Part shown: positions 23,064-35,038 of the stretch, in pieces | How the letters are laid out: the number at the start of each line of letters is the position of its first letter | How positions within the stretch are numbered: position 1 is the stretch's first letter | From: Limnoperna fortunei | Lineage: Eukaryota; Mollusca; Bivalvia; Mytilida; Modiolidae | Length of the DNA: 64,000 nucleotides | Assembly: GCA_944474755.1 (NCBI GenBank) | Contig: OX104122.1 | Location: forward strand, 26,067,956-26,131,955 | Direction of reading: 5' to 3' | The notes under the pieces: generated by a model | Database searches by the model: none | The model's input: only the letters and a program-made list of their open reading frames with translations | What the model was told of the DNA's origin: nothing | Made by a program: the position numbers and the translations under genes

Positions 23064-24479
23064 GTAACATGGTTATCAATTTATCAAAATTTATCTTCAA
23101 TCCAGAACAATTATATGTAAATATACGTTATCAGTAAATAATCATCAAACTATAGATAGTAAAATTATATATAAGTTGCAATGTTATTATAATGCATAGT
23201 GACACTTTATAACAAAAACAAAAACTAAAAACAAACTTCTTCAGTTCACTTTTTAACATTGAAAAAGTCACAAAGCTTAGACAATTCCCATTCTTTCTTT
23301 CTTTTCGTAGATCCCCTCCAATAACTGAACCACTCGCTGGAATTCGATATAAAGTCAGTTAAAACTGTAAATTAGAATGTGCTCTATGATACAGTGAGGA
23401 GTCATTAACGAGTGTCACGTCATATGTACATTAATTTCTTTCAATATGAGACAGTCCACCAGAAAATAGGTCAAACGGATTTGTAAAATAAAGATAACAT
23501 AAAAGGTAAAAAATATCGAAAGATATCGTGGGTATTAATGAACATGGCTGCCTAACTCAGAACTTCCGAGTGCCTACTTCATGTAAAATGTCCTTTTAAT
23601 ATGTATTTTGTAAAGTATTGCCGTGGTATTATTTCGATTGTCTTCAGAAAGTATGGGTTATTAGCACACCCTATACTAGAGCTTGACAGTCTATTATAAG
23701 CTGTAGCAAAACACCAATGTTCCTGAATTTCGAAATCCACTTCAATTCACCAATCTGATTTATAACTAGTTCTTTTATCTGTTGTATGTTGTATGTTGTA
23801 TGTAGTCTTTTCTAATGTCATTATAAAGGGGACATATGCATATGAATGTTGGGTGTTCTCCTCTTCAAGTTGACGTAACGGACAGGTTTTGAATTAGAAA
23901 TTGCATGATGTCGTTGGACCAGTTGTACTAAGAAGTTATTTTTACTTTTGATGATAGCAAACCAAAGACTAAGGTAGTTTTGTTCAATATTTCTTCAATT
24001 GGTAATATTCCTGTTCATAATATACTAGTAACTGTCAGATGTAGCAGTTCTTATACGGAGCCCCTAAAGTTGTTTAATAGTATTTACGTGGAATGCAGAT
24101 ACTTGTTAAATTTTTTTGTTGTAGATTAATTGTTTCACTGTCATGTAAAAGATACATTTCACAGATTTTAATTGATGTTTTCGGATTTAGACGGTTACTA
24201 CCATACGTGCTAGATTTATTCTCTATTCTATAATATAACCATCATCTTCTACTGATTGTCAGACCAAGATGCGCTGTCTTTGTCTTATATTCCATGGGTA
24301 CTGCTACTAACATCAGGTCCACAGAAGCACCTTTTACTTTTCTGATTATATTGCTGTATTACAAATTCAAATTGTAAATTCGGTTGCCTGTAAGTTTCCA
24401 AATTTGATTTTGCTATAAGAATATAGCATATAGAATACAGCTATAATAATATTGTTCTATGGACTGAGAACATTTGTTT
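23064..24479. other. Intergenic, probably degenerate retrotransposon sequence
   Basis: The part beyond about 23900 lies where the downstream end of the minus-strand element at 24480 would be expected. Only very weak resemblance remains, and no clear motif was identified. Confidence 0.35.
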
Positions 24480-24870
24480 GAGTTGAGTCTTTACCGTTTT
24501 CAGGATTGGTGTTATAATTCCGGTCTTGAACGTCTGTTATACTTTTCTCTTTTTTAGTATTTGGTTGAAAATGTCTTGATATATTGGATACAACGTTTCA
24601 TCTGTAAATTTTTTATGTTCTGCCGCAATACCGTATTCATCTGGAGATTTTCCATTATTTAAGTGTTTTATTGCTTTATTGCCTACTTTCCTTTTGATTT
24701 ATGAAGTTGAATATCTTTAATCAAAGTATATTAATAATCGCTAAATATTCGAAGATCATCGGTAAAAAGATGATCTTGTTGTGGGTCTGAAAGTTCATCA
24801 AAATACTCTGCAAATAGTTCCCTTTATTCTTCAATTGTTACAGCATTTTTACAGTCTTTCTAAGATACAT
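24480..24870 (-). pseudogene. Non-LTR reverse transcriptase relic
   Basis: Minus-strand translation gives EYFDELSDPQQDHLFTDDL, then HLNNGKSPDEYGIAAEHKKF, LYPIYQDIFNQILKK and TFKTGIITPILK. The NGKSPDEYGI..EH block and the following K.GIITPI segment are the fingers region of animal non-LTR reverse transcriptases. Stops interrupt it, and the catalytic FADD-type motif is not visible downstream. Confidence 0.75.
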
Positions 24871-25383
24871 AGAAATTGAAGATTTTTCTTAGCCTTCTTA
24901 TAAGTTAGAAGAAGGTTTTATCATCAGGGCTGTTTTTCTAAAGAGATGATTTTTCCTTCCTTAGTTGCTTTTTGCTAATGCTTCTTTAATTTAATTTAAT
25001 GGGCTTGAAGATATATGGTAAAAGAGGGACTTACAGTATTCAACTACATATTTAAGTCTTTTCAGGGAAGTTACTTGTTGCTCAAGCAGTTGGTCATGTT
25101 TCTTGAATATTTTTTAATCCTTATGATGGAACTTGGCACTGTATTTTACTATTGCATAGGCTGGATTTGAAGGGCTTTAATTTTGAAATTTAGATAGTGA
25201 TTTTGAGCAAAATTTATAATTGTCTAAAGATAGCATGTTACACGTTCAATTGCATATTCGCTGGTTGACCTAAGAGATATTATGGACCGTCCTTAATAGT
25301 CAGGTCGCATGTTCCTAGCCAGATGAGCTCCAAATGTTCCCAATGCTTTTGATGTTATTTTCTATATTTTTTGTAACCAGGTG

Positions 25384-25503
25384 TACTGGTCACGTAGTAG
25401 TTCTCGTCGGCAAGTAATTTAATGGAAAAATAACGGCAAAGTCACCAAAATGGCGAGAAAATGCTTCTGCCATTTTAATGGCGAGAACTACTATTTAACC
25501 AGT
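25384..25503. repeat. Small foldback element
   Basis: ACTGGTCACGTAGTAGTTCTC near 25384 is inverted at the right end (GAGAACTACTATTTAACCAGT), enclosing about 80 bp with two inverted CCATTTT/AAAATGG motifs. MITE-like and non-coding. Confidence 0.55.
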
Positions 25504-27037
25504 AGCTTTTCTCAGTGGTAGAACCGCCTTTACACCAGCAGCTGATTTTACTGAGTAAAAATAACCTTGCTTTATAAGTAGTATTTTAGCTAAGGGTCAG
25601 GCAGTGGGCGCCATATCAAAAATTTTGTTTTTAGCTTTTTTGACATAGATGCATTCATTTTGATATACAAACAAATTCTAACAAGATTTTACATTTGAAA
25701 AAGTGTCAATTGCCCAGATAATTTTTGACTGGTTACATAGAGAAAAATTTGATGGAAAATTTACCGGCATTTTTCACTGTACAAATCAACTAAATTTCAA
25801 ATGATTATATCTTAAAAAGACAAAATAATTCAGAACTTTAATAAATTATAATGTTGTTATATTGGATAATTTTATCAAATTCCATGATCAAAAGTTTGCG
25901 TTTTTTCCTTCATGTGCCATCACATTAAGCATTTTGCCTGATTCTTACGTGGACTGATACTTAAGGAGTATCCATTGCTGTCAGTACAAACTACAGGTGT
26001 ATATATCGTATTTCCCGACGGAGCTGTTTCTGACTTTTCGTAGGATTTATTCAGTTTTGTTAATGACATTAGTTCAAACCTTCAGGGTTTAACGATATTG
26101 GATGAGTTTAGGTAAAAATCACACTAAAATATTAAGTTGTTGAACTTTTGCCTGCTTGGTGTTATTTCTATGAGGCAGGCATGTTCATTGAACCTCCAAT
26201 ATTAAGAAAAAATACTTATCGTTTGAGCAAATTTTTTAATAACTTTTTGCTGTATTTGTATCGACACTATTTTAAATAGTAATTCAATAAATTTTCAAAA
26301 AAATAAAAATGTGTTCGAGTCAAAAATTAAACATGGCGGATAATGGACATGGCAGCCCGGTAAAACAATTTTGTGGATAAAACGATTAAAAACTAATGAA
26401 ACATCATTGTCCGGATAAAACGATAAAAGGATGTTGTAGGACACTCTCGACACATTAAGAGATATAGTTCAGCACATTAAAACAATAAAGTCTTCATAAA
26501 AGTTCTTCTCATTCTTCTCATTCACGAAACACGTCCCTTCACTTCCTCATGCGCACTTCACCATTATGGTCTTATTGTAATAAGGAAAACGTCCAAGAAT
26601 ACCACAACACAATTCCGAACAAATAACCGATTGTACACGAGCGTCACTAACGGGAAAAGGCGCGGGTACGAACCATTAAATTTATAGTTTGAAACCCCTG
26701 CTAGTCGTTAATAGAGCAGGTGTCAACTTAGCGGTCTTCTCAGAGTGGCGAGTAACAACAATTTCTATTTATGTTTTTAAGCAGTCGGTTTTTGCAGGGA
26801 CATTATATACATGTACTAATAACTATATAACTAAGTATAGACTGTCCCTGGTTTTTGGAACCAACTGTAGAATAGTAAGTTCTAATGAATCGGCCTATTA
26901 ACTTCCAAATTTATAATTTTATGCATTATCTGAGTTATGCTACTAGTACTAGTATCAGCATTGTGTTTCGCTCATGTTTAGGAGAACAAATATATATTTT
27001 CCAATCACAAACTTTTACACATGAATGTGTATTCTAG
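25504..27037. other. Intergenic, nothing firmly recognised
   Basis: A short start at about 26334 (MADNGHGSPVKQFCG) lacks a good donor or continuation. The rest is AT-rich and stop-dense. Confidence 0.4.
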
Positions 27038-27192
27038 CTGATGATGAAGATGACGGAAACAAAGCTACAGTACATTTAAAAGATATTTTCATCAGCTACT
27101 GGAGAAGTGGACTTTATGAAAAATATAGCAATACCAATGATTTAAGTACCCGCTTAAATCAGTTTATGAATAAAAAATATCATGTTGATTGA
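27038..27192 (+). CDS. Possible terminal exon, unknown protein
   Basis: After the acceptor-like GTGTATTCTAG, an open phase-1 stretch of 51 codons encodes DDEDDGNKATVHLKDIFIS and YWRSGLYEKYSNTNDLSTRL, ending YHVD before TGA. Composition (acidic start, mixed helix-like body) looks protein-coding rather than random AT-rich sequence. No upstream exon was identified and I do not recognise the family. The THAP fragment 4 kb upstream on the same strand might belong to the same broken gene. Confidence 0.3.
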
Positions 27193-28722
27193 TATTTAAC
27201 AGCACATGTTATTAACTTTGTAAAACTGCAATTTGTAATCAATTTGTAGTAAAAGTAGACTTTTTCTTGAGCACGAATGTCATAAAAATAAAAATATTCC
27301 TCGACTTTGCATTTTATATAAGTTAGATGTTGATGATGAATAGGATTTTTTATTTAATGAAATAAAGAAAATTTTGGAATTTGAATAAATTAAATGTACC
27401 GAAGTTATACATATTTTAATATGTCTTTAGGACTAATGACTTTTATATCACAGATGTATGTTTTAAGGGTATACATGTTATGTCCAATATGAGAAAAGTA
27501 TAATAAAGAGAGCCTTGTCAGTCCTGACCTGATAGATCATTTGATGTGTTGATTAGATGTAATGGTGTACATTGTTTATACAAGAAGACAACTCGGACCT
27601 ACACAATAAGACAACTTGGCCCATCAATTTTTTTTAAATATTTTGTAAATAAATAAAACAATTGACATCTAATAGTTAATACGGATACTCAACTTTTTGT
27701 TTTTACAAAGCCATTGTATATTGCTGACTGTTCATGTAAATTTGTCAACAATCCTGTCTTCTTATCACAATTTGTATACCGGTATTTGACTTATTAAATA
27801 CAACTTTATTTTAATTATGCACAGTTTCAATATGCAATGTTTTGCCACTGTAAAGGCAAAATTAAAAATTAAAAACTCCCAGTACTTAGTTTGTTGTGCA
27901 TGTATTGTTTAAAAACAAATAGTATATATGAAGTTATATTGTATATATTTCAGAAGCAACAACAGAATTATCCATGCTGGAATTATGGCCACTTGTCACT
28001 TGTGTGCAGGACTTATATATGACGTTGGAAATGAAATTGATGGTTGCACTAGGTAATCTTCCAAAGTTTGAAGACAATGTAGCATAGACCATAGAAATGA
28101 TGACCAATAACTTGTTGTATTATTGATCCTTTCAACGGCCACCACAAAAAAATCTAATTGTGTGATGCATATTTTTTTAACATCTTATCAATAAAAAAAT
28201 TTCTATAAAGTAGTTGTTTTTAACATTATTATAAAATTTATATTAACTTAACAATTAAGATTTTTAATTTTGCCAAAAAGTTTCTAAATGTATTACTGTA
28301 TTTCCAAGCAACGAAAATGAATAAGACAGTGGCCAAATGAAGTCCATGGCCTATTAGAAACTTTGGGTGGCAGTTTGAACTGTTCGTTAAGTTTCAGAAG
28401 CAAATATCTGGTAAATTACATGTATCTTGTTGATTTTTATTGATATTGTAAATTGCTATTTAATGATCACAAATACAATGCCTTCAAATCAGTTGGTTGG
28501 TCCAAAACTGTCTGAACTATCCTTTATTAAAGTTCTTGCCTTTTAATGACAACTTTTGATGAATTTTGATGGGTTTATTTAGAAGGTTCGTGTATTTTAA
28601 TCGGATGATTATGCTTGGAAAAAAACAAAACCAATAAATTCCTATTTAAGTTATTGGAACAACCCATATTTTTTATTGTTTGTTTATTTGAATGGTCTTT
28701 AACACCGCTTAAAGCAGTTTTC
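27193..28722. other. Intergenic, nothing firmly recognised
   Basis: AT-rich. A possible small exon near 27955-28053 (MATCHLCAGLIYDVGNE in one frame, followed by a GTAATC donor) was seen but is too weak to call. Confidence 0.4.
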
Positions 28723-29270
28723 GTCTAGCCTCCAATGATAGTCGCTGAAGGCGAGACAAAAGCAAAGAAAACACTGATCGAACAACAAGAAACAAAAGTC
28801 AAGAGACAGATATAGACAAACGCAACACAAAAAACAGTAAGAGAGTAACCCGCACCCAATAAAAACCATGGGCACAATCAAGTGCTCCGGACGAGTAAGC
28901 AGTGCCTGCCTCTAATAAGACACCCGTCGAGTTACTCATTGTCATGTCTAAGGAAAAGTCAAATCCATTGATAGGAAACACTACTTATTACTCATGACTA
29001 CGAAAATGTCAGATCATATTTTAGACAGATTTCCAAAACGATCAATTAACTCATGGTGACTACCAAAGAACTTCTGGAGAGATAACATCAACCTAGGTAA
29101 AAAATATCCTTGTTTAAGTAGTTTAGCAGCCAGCAGCAGTGATCGGTCTAGAAATCGGAATACCAATCGCAGGAAGTTGTGAAATGTACACATCATACGC
29201 TGGAGCTGCTGGAATGTTGCTGTCGATGAACGGGAAGTTGACAATTGGAAAGATGAAGTCATCACGTTTG
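28723..29270 (-). pseudogene. Reverse transcriptase relic, copy C (3' part) and downstream segment
   Basis: Minus strand 29270-29014 encodes, over changing frames, the C-terminal part of the same reverse transcriptase as copies A and B. FTTSCDWYSDF, LLNYLNKDIF and FFGSHHELIDRFG correspond to the conserved post-palm region. Below 28985 comes the ATGACAATGAGTAACTCGAC block shared with 16886-17130. At 28723-28758 an inverted hairpin related to the pearl-like element head (TAGCCTCCAATGATAGTCGC) closes the segment. Confidence 0.6.
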
Positions 29271-29309
29271 TCGTAGAGTCTAAGTTTGTAGTTTTCCTAA
29301 GTATATTTC

Positions 29310-29990
29310 TAGAAGTAGCTCTAAGTAAGAGGTCCAGTGGTAGCTTATGATAATTACTTGCCAGTCAGTCAGCTGTCTCATGACCTTGACCATAATTTCA
29401 CAGTCCTGTGACTTTGTTAAAGTTTTTGGATTTGGTCTGTTCCTCCATCTTAACTTGTCATGGTTCATGCGTCCATATGTGTCAACGAAACCCTGACAAA
29501 CTTAGCTAGGTAATTCCCAGGCGAGAAGTCACTATTTTGATTGGCCACATTACTCTTGCATGTAGCCAATCAAAACCTCGCTTTCATACACTTTGATAGA
29601 GGATTTTCCGATGTCGACTGTAAATAACAAATAAATATGTTTCATAGACCACTTGAAAATCGGTGTTTTTTGAACGGAAGTGTTAATTGTTTGTTATGAT
29701 TGTGATATTGTTTAGTTTTGTTTATCGAGTGATCTATCTGCCACCATGTTTTAGTTCTACTTCTTAACACTTGCTTCTTTTAAGCAATTTCATTGGTTTA
29801 TATATTTACGGTGTTACGTCATGTGAAAACCTTTTAGCCCGGAATTTCCTAGCAAAATTTGTCTGGGTGTCGTGGTCACAGAAATCCGAACTTGTCAGGA
29901 TGCTGTTCCTATATAACCATGCAGTGTATATTTTAAATGATCACAATATAATGTTATTTACATTTTGCTTATGAAGTAATTTTTATTATG
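29310..29990 (+). mobile_element. Diverged pearl-like (Helentron-associated) element
   Basis: The left part (TAGCTTATGATAATTACTTG, then GACCTTGACCATAATTTCAC) and the right part (CATGCAGTGTATATTTTAAA onward) align with the start and end of the elements at 40936, 43583 and 51142. About 450 bp of other sequence separates the two parts, and only one core repeat is visible. Confidence 0.6.
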
Positions 29991-30213
29991 AAATAAATTC
30001 TAAAACTCTTAAGTTTGATTACCAGTTTGAAACGAAACGGACAATACAGATGTGGTGGACTTTATCGATTGTCGTTGTTGAGGCCTTTCGGTACTCACTT
30101 TCTCAGTAACGATAAAGTGCACTTCCGTCTAGGGTTATTGTCCGTTTCGTTTCAAACTTGTAAAAATTATTTTATATTTAAAAGTTTAAGATTTTATTTC
30201 ATAATAAAAATTA
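29977..30213. repeat. Nested inverted-repeat element
   Basis: The outer arms TAATTTTTATTATGAAATAA (29977 and inverted near 30193-30213) enclose inner arms AGTTTGAAACGAAACGGACA (30024 and inverted near 30136-30158). It forms a 237-bp foldback. Its left arm overlaps the end of the pearl-like fragment. Confidence 0.75.
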
Positions 30214-30477
30214 GTTTAATGACATACGAATTAACATAAAGGTAGGGTTTTTCATGAAGATAATTAAATTCGGAACAGAAATAATTACAGACTTAATAGC
30301 TTATTAGGCTCATTTTATTTTGGTAGACCAAAAAATAATTTCACATAACAACGCGTAACTTTCGCATAAAAACGCATAACTTTTGCGTAATAACGAGTAA
30401 CTTTCGCGTAATAACGCAAAACTTTCGCGTTATAATGCGTTATAACGCGAAACTTTTGCGTTATAACGCGAAAAAAT

Positions 30478-30605
30478 GATATATAATAATTGTTTATATT
30501 TATTTCAATTATTTTTACCAAAATGAACCAAAATGGACAATGAAAAGATATAATAATTGTTTATATTTAATTCAATTATTTTTACCAAAATGGACAATGA
30601 AAAGG
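30478..30605. repeat. Tandem duplication, 2 units of about 65 bp
   Basis: ATATAATAATTGTTTATATT and TTCAATTATTTTTACCAAAA each occur twice in the same order within 128 bp, inside the inverted-repeat element. Confidence 0.75.
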
Positions 30606-30727
30606 ATTTTTATAAATTCCTTTGTAGCATTTCGTCAGAAGAAGTAAAGGACAAAATGACTCGAGAACAATTTTTAAATAAACAAAGCAACATCACAAAC
30701 ATCAGAGTAATCCTTTCTTCTCATTAA
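30590..30727 (+). CDS. Small ORF of 45 codons inside the inverted-repeat element
   Basis: ATG at 30590 with A at -3 and G at +4 opens MDNEKDFYKFLCSISSEEVK, followed by DKMTREQFLNKQSNI, and ends at TAA. Amino-acid composition is reasonable for a protein. It could be a first exon (a GTAATC donor lies near the end) or cargo of the element. Nothing is recognised. Confidence 0.2.
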   Translation: MDNEKDFYKFLCSISSEEVKDKMTREQFLNKQSNITNIRVILSSH

Positions 30728-31637
30728 TCGTAATTTTTTTCAATGTCCTTTTTAGTGTTGAATTGCTTATTATGATTTTATTCAAAATTGCTAGAAAACT
30801 TACATTCTCAGTGTTCGCAAGTCCAAGCTCAAAATAAAGCTGTACAAGTTTTTCAGTTTCATACTTCATTTTTATAAAACAAAAACTCAGATACCTATCT
30901 AACTTTTAAGATATAGTTACGCATCGTGAAAAAAAAGTTCTGCGCAACATATCATATAAAGAATTTTTTGCGTAATAACGCGTAAGTTTCGCGTTATTAC
31001 GCCATATTTTTCGCGTTATTACGCGATAGTTTCGCGTTATTACTCGATAGTTTCGCGTTATTACGCGAGCATTTTTTTAGTCTACCAAAATGGGCTTTCG
31101 TACAAACTTGTGTAGATAGGGGTAAAGTATTATTTAAATTTTTTTTTTTAAGTTGGTGGGTAAAGACTCTGTTTCTTCATACTATAAAAAAAGCGACCCC
31201 GTATCATTCGAAAGCGGAGGTAAATATATTTTTACAGCAGGTCCATGTGCATCGAGCGAGTCATCCGCCATCTTCTAGCATTAACTTTTTCGTATCCATC
31301 CCCTTTCCATATGATCTTCTCTGGTTTATAGTACAATTAAGAAAGGCGATCAATATTTAAACCTAAATATTAACATTAAGTGTGTCTTCCATCGATATCC
31401 TAGATTTCTATTGGTTCAAAACGTTACAGATGACGTAGAATGATTATTTGCATTTCTCAATGAAACCGGTTGCCACGAAGAGCACGCGCTCCCTTGACGA
31501 CGTCCACAGTAAACAAACAACGCGGAGTAATTTAAATCAACAAAAATACATTGTGCAACATTTAAATCAGGACACCGGCATCTTTTTAAATAAAATGTAA
31601 ATATAAGAATTGATTGCATTATTTTGAAATTTCATAT

Positions 31638-31736
31638 TGACGTATGAAGTTGACCGAAACATATTTTCATCATGAAGCGCTGGCCACGCGCCACGCTTCA
31701 TTGAAAATGTGCTTCGGTCAATGCTTTCATGCGTCA
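31638..31736. repeat. Imperfect hairpin of about 99 bp
   Basis: TGACGTATGAAGTTGACCGAA on the left and TTCGGTCAATGCTTTCATGC on the right pair imperfectly, with GAAGCG/CGCTTC next to the loop. Confidence 0.6.
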
Positions 31737-32510
31737 ATGAAACTTCAAAAGAATTGCATTAAATTCTTAAATAGATCCATATTATAACACCTCAAACTGT
31801 AAAATACGATAGATGTTTAGATATGTAAAACAGTGATTTGAATATTCACGAACAACAAGTAATACCGGGGTAAATGTTCAATGCGAGATATAAATAACAA
31901 ATGTTGAAACTTCGATAGTAATTTGTTTGCGTTTTTACAACTCAGTAAATATTGTCCAAGAAGTAATTTTGCCAGTGCCTTCTTTAATGTTATAACACAT
32001 GCATTTGCTTGACGTGTAAAAGAATTATCAACATTGAATCCGTAGCTCCAAGTCAGATGAAGCCATAATAGATTAAAATGTTTCATTTCAAGTTTTACGG
32101 CAAACGACCGTGATGCTTGTATTCTGGTATTCTGTGACTCTTCTACATGAGGTTACAAGGAAAGTATACTCAAGTTGAGAATTCTTCACTAAACGCAAGT
32201 TTCGGTTTTTGGGACAATTAGATTCGAGAATCAGATAAACAAACAGGTAGTTTTTAGGAAAATCTGACAGTTTTAACCCTTCGAAAAGTTTTTGAAGAAG
32301 TTAGTTTTTTTATGATCCAAAAAATTTGAGACTTCTCTATTTTTCCGATGTTTGTAGTGTTTGGTTTGTAGATTAATCACTGCTGTATGAAAAAATGATA
32401 CATACAGTTTCAGAGATATGTTGATAGTAATGTTAAAAGCAAGAAAAACAAAACCAAAAAGAAGTAATGGGTTCATCTAGTATCCGCCCTAATCTCTTCT
32501 TACACTATTT
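31737..32510. other. Intergenic, nothing recognised
   Basis: AT-rich, with only short open frames of unconvincing composition. Confidence 0.5.
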
Positions 32511-32837
32511 TCATAACTTATACCTTAATGATATAAATAGGCAAGAGATAGTTGTCCTGCCTCCTGGGTTCCCATCATAACCACCACCACCACCATACCC
32601 ATAGCCAGAACCAGAACTTGATCTGTAACTGACAAAACCATAGCCTGGGCGATAGACACTTCCAGACGAGTAACCGTGGTTTCCAGCAAAAACCACCATC
32701 ATATCCTGATCCTGATAGTTCCACCCATTTATACCACTATAGCTTGGGTGATATCCTCTTCCAGAGAAGGAACCACGGTATTCACCATAACCACCATCAC
32801 ATCCCGAGTCCCGATCGTAACTTGATCTAAAACTCAT
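32511..32837 (-). CDS. Gly/Tyr/Ser-rich repeat protein fragment
   Basis: A 108-codon open frame rich in Gly, Tyr and Ser: SSYDRDSGCDGGYGEYRGSF, YSSGSVYRPGYGF, SSSGSGYGYGGGGGYDGN. Similar Gly/Tyr/Ser motifs continue upstream on the minus strand to about 33030 (GSRYEHGFFGY, SVSYKYGAGYDSGFGGGFD) but are broken by stops. Gly/Tyr-rich repeats occur in shell-matrix (shematrin-like), periostracal and RNA-binding proteins, and none can be chosen here. No signal peptide is visible at the open-frame start. It is either a pseudogene of a secreted structural protein or the last exon of one. Confidence 0.4.
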   Translation of the reverse strand: MSFRSSYDRDSGCDGGYGEYRGSFSGRGYHPSYSGINGWNYQDQDMMVVFAGNHGYSSGSVYRPGYGFVSYRSSSGSGYGYGGGGGYDGNPGGRTTISCLFISLRYKL

Positions 32838-33060
32838 ACTTCTACCACCATATCATTGGCGAAGGCCACTTTCATACAAGGATCCATGTTTCAATCAAAA
32901 CCACCTCCGAACCCTGAGTCGTAACCAGCACCATATTTGTAGCTAACACTACTGCCTCCTATTGGTACCCGAAAAAACCGTGTTCATATCTGCTACCATA
33001 GCTTGACAGTAATCCTAACCTCTGCTTTTGTGTGCTCTAGCACTGACACTAGCACTAGCA

Positions 33061-33410
33061 CTTTTCGATATTCGAAAAGGAAATTGTTTTTCCTTTAGTC
33101 ATTCGCTTTCCTTTTCGTAATTTGAAAAGGAAAAGACTTCATTTCCCTTTTTGTCATTCATTTCTCTTTTCTACATTCGTTTTCTTTCGTTATTCAGGTT
33201 CCCATTCGTTATTCGAACGGAAAAATGAACCATTTTCCTTTTTGAAGTTCATTTTCCTTTTTGTTATTCAGTTTCCTATTAGCTATTCAAATGGGAAAAT
33301 GAACCATTTTCCTTTTCGTTAAGTTTCCTATTCGCTATTCGAATGAGAAAATGAATCATAATGATTTTTCTTTTCGACATTCAATTTCCTTTTCGTTATT
33401 CAGTATTATT
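33061..33410. repeat. Degenerate tandem repeat (TTTCCTTTTCGTTATTCGAA)
   Basis: TTTCCTTTT and TTCGTTATTC/ATTCG motifs alternate with GAAAATGAACCATTTTCC. Units are roughly 50 bp long and recur about seven times. Any open frame here is low-complexity. Confidence 0.7.
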
Positions 33411-34945
33411 TTAAACTAATCAACAGATGAGAACCACATTTTCACTATTGACGAGAACTATTTTTTCCACACCAGTCAAGTGGTTTGAAAATAACGCAAA
33501 AATTAGAGAAGCGATATTTTGGTACGTTTTTTTCTTCCTTTAAAATTGTTAAATTGAACAATAAAAACTTTTAGATAAAACTTTTGACGTATTTGCCGAA
33601 CTTTAAATTTCGCAATTTGAAAAAAAAAGGAATTACACTTTAGATATGCGGTTTTTCTTAATAATTTGTCCAAAATTTTAAGAGTACATATTCGTTAAAG
33701 CCACATTTAAAAAAAACTGTTCATTTGACGTCAAGCAAGGTTAAAACAAAATAGTGCTGATTGTGTTGGCAATGTCTCCCAAACGAACCCCAATTGCCAC
33801 TATATTCTTGAGCATGTTGAAAACTCCCAAATACACATGATATTCTAAGTTTGTGCATTAAAATCTACATACATATCAAATTTCGTTGCAAGCGGATTAA
33901 GTTGTTGTTTGGGAGGGGGAGTGTGGTGAAACGGCTGCCATTACAATTTTGTTTGCTTAAATGCTGAGAATAGTTAGCTGTATCAGTATACCAATTGAAA
34001 TTACTCTGGCCATTCCAGAGATCTGAGAATTGCACTTTTTTCTTGAACGGCAGCCATTTTGAAAATTCCAATAATAGTTTGCAAAACGTCACGTCACCCT
34101 TGACATGTTCCCAAAGTTCATATTGATTGCACATTGCATCTCAGAGAAAGTGTGCTTACAAGATTGAGCGGAAAGAAAAGAGAAGAAGAAGAAGAATTAT
34201 AAGAAACCGGACAAAACAAATATGTCCCCCAAAACTTCGTTTGGTATATATAAATAGCTGAATGAAAATATTAGAAAAATAGTATTCGATAGTTAAAATA
34301 TTAGTGCTCAAACGTTGTATGTATGCGAAGTGATAATCTTTTAATGTGCGCTTGCTTATACAAGTTAACATAAATAACGTCAAGCTAAATTGACGTTACG
34401 TTTGGAGGCCACAATTACGTGCGCTACGTCTAGAGGAATATATATCCAATTTCGACCATTTGAGTATCAACGTTGAAAAATCATGTTAAATTTAAGTCGA
34501 GAAAAACTCTTTCGGTCAAGTTTGAATTAAAATTCAAGATTATTAAAATATTTATCGTGTAAAAATGTTTATTATCTTTCAGAATCCGTTTAAATTACAT
34601 TGATATGTTTATCTGTTCAAAGTTACAGAATATATTTAAACTGAAAACCCTTCTGGTTTTTCCAAATTAAAATCTCCCACTTTTTAAGGGGGGGGGGGCA
34701 AGTGAACGATTTTTATAAATATGTAATCAGACATATTTTAGGAATTTAGATAAAGTATATCATATTAAGTTGCATGAAGTACAAAATGTGAAAATTTATG
34801 ATAAATTATGTAAAGGCTGAAAAATATTAAATATCCATTCCTCAACCGGACTTACTTTTACCTTATTGATAAGCATTTTCAGGACGATTGCATCATTATC
34901 GTTTAAATGTTTTAAGAAATACACGTGAAATTTGAAGTAAAAAAG
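33411..34945. other. Intergenic region and presumed promoter side of the MYND gene
   Basis: AT-rich. A GGGGGGGGGGG run lies near 34686-34697. The last few hundred bases should contain the 5' UTR and promoter of the plus-strand gene starting at 34946. No TATA or other core element could be singled out. Confidence 0.4.
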
Positions 34946-35038
34946 ATGGATTTGAATACTAAAAAATCAGCTGTCCAGTTTCTTCAAAAATATATGGAGT
35001 ACGCAGAGAAAATGCGTCCAGATCTAGCAATGATTGAA
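34946..35038 (+). CDS. MYND gene exon 1
   Basis: ATG in good context (A at -3, G at +4) encodes residues 1-31, MDLNTKKSAVQFLQKYMEYA to MRPDLAMIE. It ends in phase 0 at the donor GTAGAG, which is weak. Frame continuity with exon 2 (DPNVREDEIVKW) and the helical, acidic character of both exons support the join across a 6.9-kb intron. Confidence 0.65.

Larger units (their letters stand above)
30317..31090. mobile_element. Inverted-repeat element with CpG-rich subterminal arrays
   Basis: 19-bp terminal inverted repeats (ATTTTGGTAGACCAAAAAA at 30317; complement at 31072-31090, one mismatch) enclose a 774-bp element. Inside each end lies a tandem array of about 20-bp units built on CGCGTAATAACGC with TTTCGCGTT spacers. 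The left array is at about 30347-30475 and the right array at 30965-31070, in inverted orientation. Subterminal motif arrays like these usually bind a transposase in DNA transposons. The centre is AT-rich with one small open frame. Confidence 0.75.
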
